From the NCBI GenBank assembly GCA_913057765.1, contig CAJXPH010000065.1:1-12473 (forward strand): a stretch of 12,473 nucleotides of DNA. Reading direction: 5' to 3'. Positions 1 to 6,409 of this stretch are shown piece by piece. Position numbers and translations under genes: made by a program. Every line of letters starts with the position of its first letter. The first letter of the stretch is position 1. This DNA is from an uncultured Campylobacteraceae bacterium (GTDB lineage: Bacteria; Campylobacterota; Campylobacteria; Campylobacterales; Arcobacteraceae). A model generated the notes under the pieces. It had not been told where the DNA came from. It saw only the letters and a list, made by a program, of their open reading frames with translations, and did no database searches.

Positions 1-50
1 GATCTACACTATCCTCTTCGTCGGCAGCGTCAGATGTGTATAAGAGACAG
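1..50 (+). other. Illumina Nextera P5-side adapter with i5 index (artefact)
   Basis: Bases 1-9 are the end of the P5 oligo, 10-17 (TATCCTCT) match the Nextera i5 index 503, 18-31 are the read-1 adapter and 32-50 are the Tn5 mosaic end AGATGTGTATAAGAGACAG. This is library sequence left on the contig, not genome. Genuine sequence begins at 51. Confidence 0.98.
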
Positions 51-700
51 GTAAACGAAGATGCACTACGACCTGCTACTATTACTGCTGCTAAGAAAGG
101 GGCAATCTCTCTGAACATTGACATAGTTGACATTTCTATTACAATTATTGAAGCTCCAAACTTATTTAATTGTTCTGCACCTTGATAGGCAGTAACAAAC
201 CCAACAAGAAATAGTGCAAGTGCAACAATAGGCAAGATTGGAATAGCTGCAATTTCTATTTGATTTACAATAGCTTTAAAACGAATTTTTGAAGGATGTA
301 TAAATAAATGTATAAAGAAACTAAATAGTCTTCCCATAAAATAAAGGAAGTTTCTAAAGTTGTATGAAGTATCAATAGCCTCTTTACCAACTTTTTCTAG
401 TAATTTAGGTTCTTCTTTAAATTTGTGTTCTTTATGTACATAATTAGATTTATACAATTCTAACATCTTATTATGCTTATTAGAAATATTATTTAATATT
501 ACCTCAATTTTTTTATTTTTAAATAATGAGATATATTTAATAACTAGAATTATTCCAGAAGAGTCTATTTCTTTTAAATTTGAAAAGTCAAGAGTTACAG
601 ATTTAGAATCCAAATTAGTATTAAAAAAAAGATTAAAATCTTTTATTTGATTTTCTAAATTATGGTATTCCCATATATCTGATATTTCAAATTTATTCAT
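51..700 (-). CDS. MlaE-family ABC transporter permease with N-terminal STAS domain (partial, 3' end missing)
   Basis: Reading leftwards from the ATG at 698-700 gives about 216 residues with no stop before the adapter, so the C-terminus is missing. The first ~90 residues look like a STAS domain, with VTLDFSNLKEIDSSGIILV as its characteristic strand and helix start. From about residue 130 it becomes hydrophobic and basic and matches MlaE permeases: an interfacial helix (GRLFSFFIHLF), a long membrane segment (IAAIPILPIVALALFLVGFV), and the family motif REIAPFLAAVIVAGRSASSF at the cut end. MlaE proteins form the inner-membrane channel of ABC systems that move phospholipids between inner and outer membranes. 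The STAS fusion is known in this family. The start is supported by AAGGAG at 705-710, which overlaps the pepD stop codon, so translation is probably coupled to pepD. The ATPase and substrate-binding partners would lie beyond the contig. Confidence 0.9.
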
Positions 701-704
701 ATTA

Positions 705-711
705 CTCCTTA
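705..711 (-). promoter_or_regulatory. Shine-Dalgarno fused to upstream stop codon (TAAGGAG)
   Basis: On the minus strand TAAGGAG combines the TAA stop of the dipeptidase gene with a strong ribosome-binding site four bases before the permease ATG. This fixes the permease start and suggests translational coupling. Confidence 0.8.
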
Positions 712-1998
712 AAAATTATCTACGATTTCTTTTACTATTACTGAAAGTTTTTCAACTGATTTAATTTCTACTTTTTCTCTATTTGAATGCGGATTAAAAA
801 TATTTGGACCAATAGATGCTATTTTCATATTAGGAAATTTCTTTTTAAATATGGCACATTCTAGTCCTGCATGAATTGCTTCAAGTGAGGCATTCTTATC
901 ATACTTTTTATATATATCTAAAATATTATTTGTGAATTCATTGATGTCAGGTTTCCATGCAGAATACTTACCGTTAGTTTCAACTGTAAATCCAAAATGT
1001 TGAAGTAGTGAAATAGTCTCTTTTTTAATTATATTCAATCCTTCATTTGTCATTGACCTAGCACTAAGTTCTATATCAATAGAGTCAATATTTGTAGTAA
1101 TTTTTGCAAGGTTTATAGAATTTAGTACAACATTAATATCTTTATCAAAAGCTCTTACTCCATTTGAGAATGTATAAATGAAATCTATAATATCACTATT
1201 CCAAATATTTAAATGTTCACTCTTAGTCTCTATTTTAGTTATACGTATATTCTCATGTGAAATTACTGTTGGATAAGTCTTACAGGCAATTATTGCTTTT
1301 ACATTTACTGGAATTGAATTTATACGTTCACCCCCATTTATATCTAAAAGTAAAGCATCGTTTTCTTTGATTGTTTGGGCAATAAGTTTAATACCATTTG
1401 GAACATTCAAATGAATATCAACTCCACTGTGTCCCCCCGGCAGTTTAGATATTTCTATTTCATATAACTCATAATTCTCTTCATTTTTTATTATAGACTT
1501 TAAATTATTTTTTCCAAAAATATCAATGCCCCCAGCACATCCAATACAAATTTCACCTTCTTCTTCACTATCAATATTTAGCATATATTCTGATTGTAAT
1601 TCTAGTTCTAAATTGTTTGCACCAATAAGTCCAATCTCTTCATCACTTGTAAATAAATATTCTAAATCATAGTCTTGACTCATAAGACTTAACATGTATG
1701 AACAACCAATTCCATTGTCAGCCCCCAAAGTTGAATTTGTTGCTTTTAAGAATCCATCTTCTTCAATAATTTTTGGTATAGTGTTATCTATTAAACAAAC
1801 AATATCATAATGATTTTGTAAACATAAATTTGCTTTTGAGTTCTTCTTTTTACACAAAATATTATTGTAGTTATCAACCTGACATTCAAATCCATATTTT
1901 GACGAGAAATTTTTAATGAAGTTAATAAATGGTTGATACGTTCCGCTACATCTAGGAATAGAAGTTATTTCTTTAAAAATATCTAATACGTTATCCAC
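709..1998 (-). CDS. pepD: M20-family aminoacyl-histidine dipeptidase (PepD-like)
   Basis: A 429-residue zinc metallopeptidase of the M20 family, PepD type, expected to cleave Xaa-His and related dipeptides in the cytoplasm. The two-metal site is recognisable: H63 and D65 in NHYDIV, D94 in LGADNGIG, E120/E121 in TSDEEIG, D143 in NIDSEEEG and H404 in NPHSNRE near the end. The dimerisation-domain motif LPGGHSGVDIH (H190) and AIHAGLECAIF (H376) are typical of PepD rather than PepT or DapE. It is somewhat shorter than E. coli PepD (about 485 residues). Translation begins at a GTG (1996-1998); the upstream in-frame codons contain no ATG before a stop, and AAAAGG lies about 6 bases upstream. It is divergent from the flavin reductase gene and probably co-transcribed with the permease gene that follows. 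Confidence 0.9.
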   Translation of the reverse strand: MDNVLDIFKEITSIPRCSGTYQPFINFIKNFSSKYGFECQVDNYNNILCKKKNSKANLCLQNHYDIVCLIDNTIPKIIEEDGFLKATNSTLGADNGIGCSYMLSLMSQDYDLEYLFTSDEEIGLIGANNLELELQSEYMLNIDSEEEGEICIGCAGGIDIFGKNNLKSIIKNEENYELYEIEISKLPGGHSGVDIHLNVPNGIKLIAQTIKENDALLLDINGGERINSIPVNVKAIIACKTYPTVISHENIRITKIETKSEHLNIWNSDIIDFIYTFSNGVRAFDKDINVVLNSINLAKITTNIDSIDIELSARSMTNEGLNIIKKETISLLQHFGFTVETNGKYSAWKPDINEFTNNILDIYKKYDKNASLEAIHAGLECAIFKKKFPNMKIASIGPNIFNPHSNREKVEIKSVEKLSVIVKEIVDNF

Positions 1999-2026
1999 AA
2001 AATACCTTTTTACAACGATTATAACG

Positions 2027-2046
2027 AATTATAATTAATTATAATT
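2027..2046. promoter_or_regulatory. 20-bp perfect palindrome in divergent promoter region
   Basis: AATTATAATTAATTATAATT is a perfect palindrome made of two tandem copies of the self-complementary 10-mer AATTATAATT, between the divergent pepD and flavin-reductase genes. A further TATAAT (minus strand, 2018-2023) lies between it and pepD. It could be a repressor site or overlapping -10 elements. Its purely A/T composition in an AT-rich genome limits confidence. Confidence 0.35.
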
Positions 2047-2135
2047 AAAACTATCTATAATTTTGTTACACATTTTTAAGCTTGATATAAACTGATTCTA
2101 ATATGATTAATTAATATAAACATTAAGGGAAATAG

Positions 2136-2699
2136 ATGATTATAGATTACAAAGATGTAAATGATTTAAATAGATATAAAATCATGTCAGACACTGTTGT
2201 TCCAAGACCAATTGCTTGGATAGTTACGGAAGATGATGGAGTTATTAATGCTGCGCCATTTTCTTATTTTATTCCACTTTCGAGTAACCCTGCAACGCTT
2301 ATCGTTTCAATAGGGCAGAAAGAAGCAGGTGTCCCTAAAGACAGTTTACACAACATTTTAAAGCATAAGAAAGCAACTATTTGTTTTGTAAATAAAGATA
2401 ATATGGATAAGGTTCAAAAATGTGCAATTCCATTAGGTAAAGATGAAAGTGAAGTGGAATCTTTTGAGATTGATGTTCAAAGACCATTATCTGATTTTCC
2501 TCCAATGATTAGTTCTACACAAAGTGCAATGTTTTGTGAGTATTATTCTACTGTTGAACTTCCAGGTGTTACAACTCCTATAATATTAGAGATTAAAAAA
2601 CAATTTATTGAAGATGATAGATTAGATGAAAGATCTCATGTTCATGTTGAAAACATAGGTAGAAGTGGAGCTTTATTTAAAGCTATGGTAGATGTATAA
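2136..2699 (+). CDS. Flavin reductase-like domain protein (FMN-binding split barrel)
   Basis: A 187-residue soluble protein of the flavin-reductase-like (Flavin_Reduct, DIM6/NTAB) family. These proteins bind FMN and act as NAD(P)H:flavin oxidoreductases or as partners of oxygenases. Visible family motifs are PRPIAWIVT at 23-31, NAAPFSYF at 38-45 (flavin phosphate and ring contacts), PATLIVSIG at about 52-60, KDSLHNI at 68-74 and GRSGALF near the C-terminus. The length is normal for a single-domain member. The ATG at 2136 is preceded by AAGGGA at a good distance. It is the only plus-strand gene in the window and a perfect hairpin follows its stop. No oxygenase partner is adjacent, so substrate and physiological role cannot be assigned. 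Confidence 0.85.
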   Translation: MIIDYKDVNDLNRYKIMSDTVVPRPIAWIVTEDDGVINAAPFSYFIPLSSNPATLIVSIGQKEAGVPKDSLHNILKHKKATICFVNKDNMDKVQKCAIPLGKDESEVESFEIDVQRPLSDFPPMISSTQSAMFCEYYSTVELPGVTTPIILEIKKQFIEDDRLDERSHVHVENIGRSGALFKAMVDV

Positions 2700-2713
2700 A
2701 ATTACATGAAATA

Positions 2714-2743
2714 GTATTTAGAACCAATTAAGGTTCTAAATAC
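2714..2743. terminator. Bidirectional hairpin terminator between convergent genes
   Basis: GTATTTAGAACC (2714-2725) and GGTTCTAAATAC (2732-2743) form a perfect 12-bp stem with a 6-base loop, AATTAA. It lies 14 bases after the flavin-reductase stop and 12 bases from the chemoreceptor stop, where a shared terminator is expected. Neither strand has a clean T-run immediately after the stem, although the stem base is A/T-rich. Confidence 0.75.
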
Positions 2744-2755
2744 ACAGAGGGAATA

Positions 2756-5167
2756 TTAAAAGCTTTCCCATTCATCGTTATCTTTTGAATTAGTGGCCGT
2801 TATTACTTTTGATCCACTTTTTACAGCTCTAGGAGCAGGAGATACTTTAGGTCTACTAATAGGAGTAGGGCTAATAGTTTTCTTTTTTTCAACTACTTTT
2901 TGTATACCTTTACCTTCAAAATCATTTTTATCAACATTTTTTACAATATCACTAGCAATACCATTTGTCTCTTGTGCAATATCGTTTGTTTTGTCTGCAA
3001 TAGAAGCATTTTCTTGTGTAAATTGATCTAATTGACCAACTGCATCGGCAATTTGTGCCATTCCAATTGTTTGCTCTTTAGCAGCATTTGTAACATCATC
3101 TATTAATGTACTTGTGTGAACAATTTTTTCTTCTAATTGAATAAACCCTTCAATCATCTTACCACTAATTTTTTTACCATTATTTGCTTTTGAAGTTGCA
3201 CTTTCAACTAAGTCTTTGATTTCTTTTGCAGCTTCAGCTGATCTAGAAGCAAGGTTTCTTACTTCTTGAGCAACAACAGCAAATCCTTTTCCAGCTTCAC
3301 CTGCAGTTGCCGCTTCAACAGCTGCATTTAGTGATAGAATATTTGTTTGGAAGGCAATTTGATCGATAACAGAGATTGCTTCATTTATATTAATAACAGT
3401 ATTATTAATTTCTTCCATTGCACTTACTGTATCGTTTGCTAAATTCTTACCTTCTGTTGCTGAGTCTTTAGTTTCGTTAGAAATTATTAACATTTCTTGT
3501 GCTTTTTGACTTGTTTGTTCAATATTACTAGTTATTTCATCAATAGACGCAGCTGTTTCTTCTAATGATGCAGCCTGTGAAGTTGCATTATTACTTAATG
3601 TTTTTACATTAGTTGTTAATTCATCAGAACTTTCTTGTAATGAAACACCATCATTTTGATTGTCTTTTAACATAGTTGAAATCATATTATTCATTCTTAT
3701 AATTTCACCACCAATTTTACCTGAAGTATCAGCTTCTAGTTTTGGTGTAAAATTTCTTTGCGAATATTGAGATAAAACATCACTAATACTATTCAAGTCT
3801 TTACCTATTAATGTTTCTAGGTTATTTAACATATCATTTAATAGATTTTTTAATTCATTAAGTGAATCTGATGAAGTTGATTTATTAATTCTTTTATCTA
3901 AATGACCTTCTCCAACAGTATTTACAATAGTTTTAACTTCTTCAATTAAGATATTGTCTTCATTTATGGTTTTACTTATTTTAGATATATTCTCATTGAT
4001 GCTGTATGCCATTACCCCAAATTCATCTTTTGAATTAATCGTAATGTCATTTGTATTAGCTGATTCCTTGTTTAAGTATTTAAAGAAATCTTCTAGTCCT
4101 AATGATATAGAACTAAGATTGTTATTTAGTTTTCTAACTGAGAAATAAATAACTAATGCAATAATAATAAGACCAAATAATGTTGCAATTATAGAAAAAT
4201 TTCTAATAAATATTGCATGAGATAAATATTCTTCAATTGGTGCAACTAGAACAAAACTCCAGTGGATATCTCCTTGCCCAATTTTAAATGCTTTTGAGTA
4301 ATATAAAGAAGAAATACCATCTTTAAGTGATTCTTTAACAAAAAGAGTGTCTTTTTTTTCTTTTGTATTTTGTAAAAGTTTTTCATGCTCTACTGAATTG
4401 TTAGTTATCTCCGGTATTAATTTACCAACAAATTTTTCAGTAGGATGTCCAATAACATATTTATGATGATCTGCTATAAAAGCATAACCATTATCATATA
4501 GTTTTATAGATTTTGCCATCTTTGAAAAAGTTTCCATAGTAATATCAATACCAATTGAACCAATGAATTTTCCATCTTTATACATAGGAATAGCAACCGT
4601 TGACATAAGTACTTCAACTCCATTAACAGGATACATATATGGCTTTGTAACATACATTTTACCGCTATCTTTAGGTCCCTTAACCCATTCTAGGTTTTCA
4701 CCATATGGACTACCCGGCGCGATTGTAATCTTACCATTTGCAATTGCTATATATGGATTAAACTGTCCACTTTTGTCATAAGTACCAGAACCTTTTTTTT
4801 CTTCATTAGCTTTGAAAAATAATTCTTTCTCTTTTATTTTAAACCAGATACCTACAAGAAATGGGTTTTTCTTTAATGTATCTGATGCAAAGTTAATTAG
4901 TTCTTGTTCATTTAATGGATAATTTGAACTTAATGCTGCTTGATATTTTGATGCAAGTATTTCTGAAATTGTTATTGCTTGATTTACTTCTGTTTGTATT
5001 TGAGAAGAATATTTTCCTGCCATTTCTCTAACATAGTTTTCTGCATCATTTTGTGAGGTTTCGTATGAATATTTAGTTACAAAAAACATTGTAATACCAA
5101 ATATAAGAACGGTAACACCTAAAACTTGAAATAATAGTTTATTTCCAAAGCTTGATTGTTTTTTCAT
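2756..5167 (-). CDS. Methyl-accepting chemotaxis protein with Cache sensor, HAMP and C-terminal WxxF tail
   Basis: An 803-residue transmembrane chemoreceptor. Order: short cytoplasmic N-terminus; membrane helix 1 (about 11-31); a periplasmic double-Cache sensor (about 40-310); membrane helix 2 (about 320-344); HAMP (about 341-395) followed by further HAMP-like helical repeats (about 410-500); then the coiled-coil signalling domain. The conserved kinase-control tip is at about 591-635 (IDQIAFQTNILSLNAAVEAA, AGEAGKGFAVVAQEVRNLA), where CheA and CheW dock. Residue T611 stands where enteric receptors have the Arg of AARAGE. The canonical amino-acid-binding RxWY motif of Cache domains was not seen, so the ligand is unknown. 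A flexible Pro/Lys/Ser-rich linker (about 750-795) ends in EWESF, matching the NWETF-type peptide that tethers CheR/CheB in enteric receptors. ATG at 5167 with AGGGAGA as ribosome site; TATAAT lies about 30 bases upstream. Confidence 0.95.
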   Translation of the reverse strand: MKKQSSFGNKLLFQVLGVTVLIFGITMFFVTKYSYETSQNDAENYVREMAGKYSSQIQTEVNQAITISEILASKYQAALSSNYPLNEQELINFASDTLKKNPFLVGIWFKIKEKELFFKANEEKKGSGTYDKSGQFNPYIAIANGKITIAPGSPYGENLEWVKGPKDSGKMYVTKPYMYPVNGVEVLMSTVAIPMYKDGKFIGSIGIDITMETFSKMAKSIKLYDNGYAFIADHHKYVIGHPTEKFVGKLIPEITNNSVEHEKLLQNTKEKKDTLFVKESLKDGISSLYYSKAFKIGQGDIHWSFVLVAPIEEYLSHAIFIRNFSIIATLFGLIIIALVIYFSVRKLNNNLSSISLGLEDFFKYLNKESANTNDITINSKDEFGVMAYSINENISKISKTINEDNILIEEVKTIVNTVGEGHLDKRINKSTSSDSLNELKNLLNDMLNNLETLIGKDLNSISDVLSQYSQRNFTPKLEADTSGKIGGEIIRMNNMISTMLKDNQNDGVSLQESSDELTTNVKTLSNNATSQAASLEETAASIDEITSNIEQTSQKAQEMLIISNETKDSATEGKNLANDTVSAMEEINNTVININEAISVIDQIAFQTNILSLNAAVEAATAGEAGKGFAVVAQEVRNLASRSAEAAKEIKDLVESATSKANNGKKISGKMIEGFIQLEEKIVHTSTLIDDVTNAAKEQTIGMAQIADAVGQLDQFTQENASIADKTNDIAQETNGIASDIVKNVDKNDFEGKGIQKVVEKKKTISPTPISRPKVSPAPRAVKSGSKVITATNSKDNDEWESF

Positions 5168-5197
5168 AATTTCTCCCTAGATTGTTTCTTTAGGAAA

Positions 5198-5203
5198 ATT
5201 ATA
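5198..5203 (-). promoter_or_regulatory. Candidate -10 element of chemoreceptor promoter
   Basis: The minus strand carries TATAAT about 30 bases before the chemoreceptor ATG, with an A/T-rich upstream segment and no convincing -35 box, as is usual for housekeeping promoters of Campylobacterota. It lies between the gene and the inverted repeat at 5228-5258. Confidence 0.5.
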
Positions 5204-5227
5204 CAATAAATTAATAATTTTTTTACA

Positions 5228-5258
5228 AAAGTTACAAAATTGTTACTTTTGTAACTTT
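5228..5258. promoter_or_regulatory. 12-bp inverted repeat with internal GTTAC/GTAAC repeats (operator or terminator)
   Basis: AAAGTTACAAAA (5228-5239) and TTTTGTAACTTT (5247-5258) are perfect inverted repeats around a 7-base centre that holds another GTTAC (5242-5246), so GTTAC-TTTT-GTAAC can form an alternative short hairpin. It lies 37 bases after the stop of the FAH-like gene and about 25 bases upstream of the chemoreceptor -10. There is no T-run after the stem on the minus strand, which argues against a classical terminator and allows an operator role. Neither is proven. Confidence 0.45.
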
Positions 5259-5295
5259 AGTGTGATTATCTTATATTCAAATATATTATTTTATA

Positions 5296-6138
5296 CTATT
5301 CAACTATCTGGTGCAATTTACTACATTGAGACAAGTGTACATCCATACCTGACATGTCTTGCATAATATCTTCAAATGAATGAAAGTGAGCATTATATAC
5401 ATAAACAAAAACTTCATCACCTTTTTCTAAAAAATTATGTTTTCCAAAATCTGTATAAGCTGTTGCTCCTGCTGCAATTAATAATCCTTTATGTTTACCT
5501 AAATCTTTTATAAATGGGTTGATTTCTTCTAATGGACCTTCATCTATTTGGTTATTGAATTTATCTATCATCCAATCTTTTAATTGTTTAAAAAAGTAAG
5601 AATAAGATTTTACTGCACTTGTTGTTCCATAATCTTTTAATATACCATCACGCCTTACAAATGAAGCAATATGAAATTTACCTAAAATTCCATCTTCTTC
5701 AAAGTTATCAATTTCTATAAAGTCTGGTGATATTCCTTTTGAAAATGATCCCCAGTTTTTTTTAGTACTTAATTTATTTCCATCTTGAATTCTGTTTGAA
5801 CAATCGTTAAATGCACCAAAGTATTTTGGTTTTAAATCTATTAATTTACCATTTTCATATTCAAAATCACATAATAATGCTACTTCTGCTTCTACTTGTA
5901 AGTGATCCATATTATTATGATTAATTTTATCTGTACATACAGGGAATTCTCCTAAAAATGTTTCATTGTTAGGAATATAAAAAGGGAAAAGTCCTTTTGG
6001 AGCATCTTTTTCTTTTGTTTGAACTTTAGAGAACTCATCTGCTTCTCCAGCTTCTCCTAAGTGATTTGCAAAGTTACCTGCAACACCGAAACCTAAATAA
6101 TCTTTTAATTCTTCTAAGTTTATATTATATTTATTCAT
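5296..6138 (-). CDS. DUF5718-like protein, probable divergent fumarylacetoacetate-hydrolase (FAH) fold
   Basis: A 280-residue soluble protein without signal peptide or membrane segment. It resembles the DUF5718 family known from Campylobacterota; I cannot verify this by search. Several stretches follow the FAH superfamily pattern in the right order: VEAEVALL (E83, E85) like the metal-binding E-x-E; GAFNDCSNRIQDGNK (D112) followed by W129 and SFSKGISPDF, like the family's NDVSxRDxQ...W...KSFD...PLGP; and LLIAAGATAYTDFG followed by FLEKGDEVFV, like DVIxTGTPxGVG...LxxGDxV. FAH enzymes hydrolyse or decarboxylate 2-oxo or 1,3-diketo acids using Mg2+/Mn2+. The ATG at 6138 has AAAAGG a few bases upstream. 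It follows the lyase operon on the same strand after a 271-base spacer, so it may be expressed separately. Function is unassigned; a 2-oxoacid hydrolase/decarboxylase role would suit the neighbourhood but is inference. Confidence 0.75.
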   Translation of the reverse strand: MNKYNINLEELKDYLGFGVAGNFANHLGEAGEADEFSKVQTKEKDAPKGLFPFYIPNNETFLGEFPVCTDKINHNNMDHLQVEAEVALLCDFEYENGKLIDLKPKYFGAFNDCSNRIQDGNKLSTKKNWGSFSKGISPDFIEIDNFEEDGILGKFHIASFVRRDGILKDYGTTSAVKSYSYFFKQLKDWMIDKFNNQIDEGPLEEINPFIKDLGKHKGLLIAAGATAYTDFGKHNFLEKGDEVFVYVYNAHFHSFEDIMQDMSGMDVHLSQCSKLHQIVE

Positions 6139-6169
6139 TTTTTTGCCTTTTAATCTTTTTAATTAATTT

Positions 6170-6196
6170 TTGACAACATTTTTTTGTTTTTATGAT
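6170..6196 (+). promoter_or_regulatory. Candidate plus-strand promoter in spacer
   Basis: TTGACA (6170-6175) and TATGAT (6191-6196) are near-consensus sigma-70 boxes separated by a short 15-base spacer. The expected start point (about 6202-6207) coincides with the left edge of the nested inverted repeat. No plus-strand gene follows, so if real it would drive a non-coding RNA. The short spacing and the AT-rich context make chance occurrence possible. Confidence 0.3.
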
Positions 6197-6262
6197 TATT
6201 TATTTGAGTGAGAATTTTAATTGAAGTTTAACGAGGTAGTTGAAATTTATTGTCTTAAAAAT

Positions 6263-6322
6263 CTACCTGGAGTGTAAACTCTTCTCACTATAGTAGGCGA
6301 CCTTGACGAGTTGCTTCTTCAT
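6263..6322 (-). CDS. Possible 19-residue small ORF or leader peptide
   Basis: An ATG at 6322 preceded by AAAAGGAT at good spacing opens a 19-codon frame (MKKQLVKVAYYSEKSLHSR) ending in TAG, 124 bases upstream of the FAH-like gene. Its codons (AAG, CTC, GTC, GCC, TCC, AGG) are unlike the A/T-ending codons of neighbouring genes, and 27 of its 60 bases are G or C. This may reflect RNA structure rather than coding. Nothing shows that it is translated beyond the ribosome-site match. Confidence 0.2.
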   Translation of the reverse strand: MKKQLVKVAYYSEKSLHSR

Positions 6323-6341
6323 TGTTTATCCTTTTATAGTT

Positions 6342-6377
6342 TTTTTAGATAAGAAAGAATACCTTCTTATCTAAAAA
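6342..6377. terminator. 14-bp stem hairpin downstream of the lyase operon
   Basis: TTTTTAGATAAGAA (6342-6355) and TTCTTATCTAAAAA (6364-6377) form a perfect 14-bp stem with an 8-base loop, starting 33 bases after the stop of the last operon gene. On the plus strand it is followed by TCTTTTTAAACTTTTTT. On the minus strand it is followed only by A-rich sequence. It may act in both directions, but the T-rich tail favours termination of plus-strand transcripts. Confidence 0.6.
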
Positions 6378-6409
6378 TCTTTTTAAACTTTTTTGTTTAA
6401 TTTATTTAA

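Larger units (their letters stand above)
6203..6392 (+). ncRNA. Candidate structured small RNA (nested hairpin, G+C-elevated)
   Basis: Three inverted-repeat arms are nested in order: AGTGAGAA (6207-6214) with TTCTCACT (6282-6289), AGTTTA (6225-6230) with TAAACT (6275-6280), and AGGTAG (6234-6239) with CTACCT (6263-6268). They would fold into one long interrupted stem on either strand. The part from about 6230 to 6322 is visibly richer in G+C than its surroundings. On the plus strand a promoter-like sequence precedes it, and a hairpin followed by T-rich sequence (6342-6394) could end it, giving an RNA of roughly 190 bases. Alternatively, on the minus strand it is a structured leader of the FAH-like gene. 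It matches no known RNA family that I recognise. Confidence 0.3.

Noticed and set aside
32..50. Tn5 mosaic-end sequence (also 12427-12445) as signs of a transposon around the contig
   Set aside because: The 19-bp ends are joined to Illumina primer and index bases, so they come from tagmentation library preparation and not from a native mobile element.
2793..3026. Plus-strand open frame of 77 codons inside the chemoreceptor gene
   Set aside because: It lies antisense to a clear coding region with strong domain matches and resembles no protein family; it is a shadow frame. The same applies to 3954-4148 and 4563-4781.
6284..6293. CTCACTATAG, the core of a T7-type phage promoter, on the plus strand
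   Set aside because: Only this 10-base core matches well; the upstream half of the T7 consensus is poorly matched and there are no phage genes nearby. It is better explained as part of the outer arm of the nested inverted repeat.
6220..6350. Decayed coding remnant on the plus strand (protein-like stretches such as NEVVEIYCLKNLPGV)
   Set aside because: The frame is broken by stops at about 6276-6278 and upstream, has no start with a ribosome site, and matches no family I recognise; an RNA or leader explanation is preferred.
6383..6400. TTAAAC-TTTTTT-GTTTAA mini-hairpin just after the lyase stop codon
   Set aside because: A six-pair, nearly all A/T stem is too weak to call a terminator by itself; the 14-bp stem at 6342-6377 is the stronger candidate.
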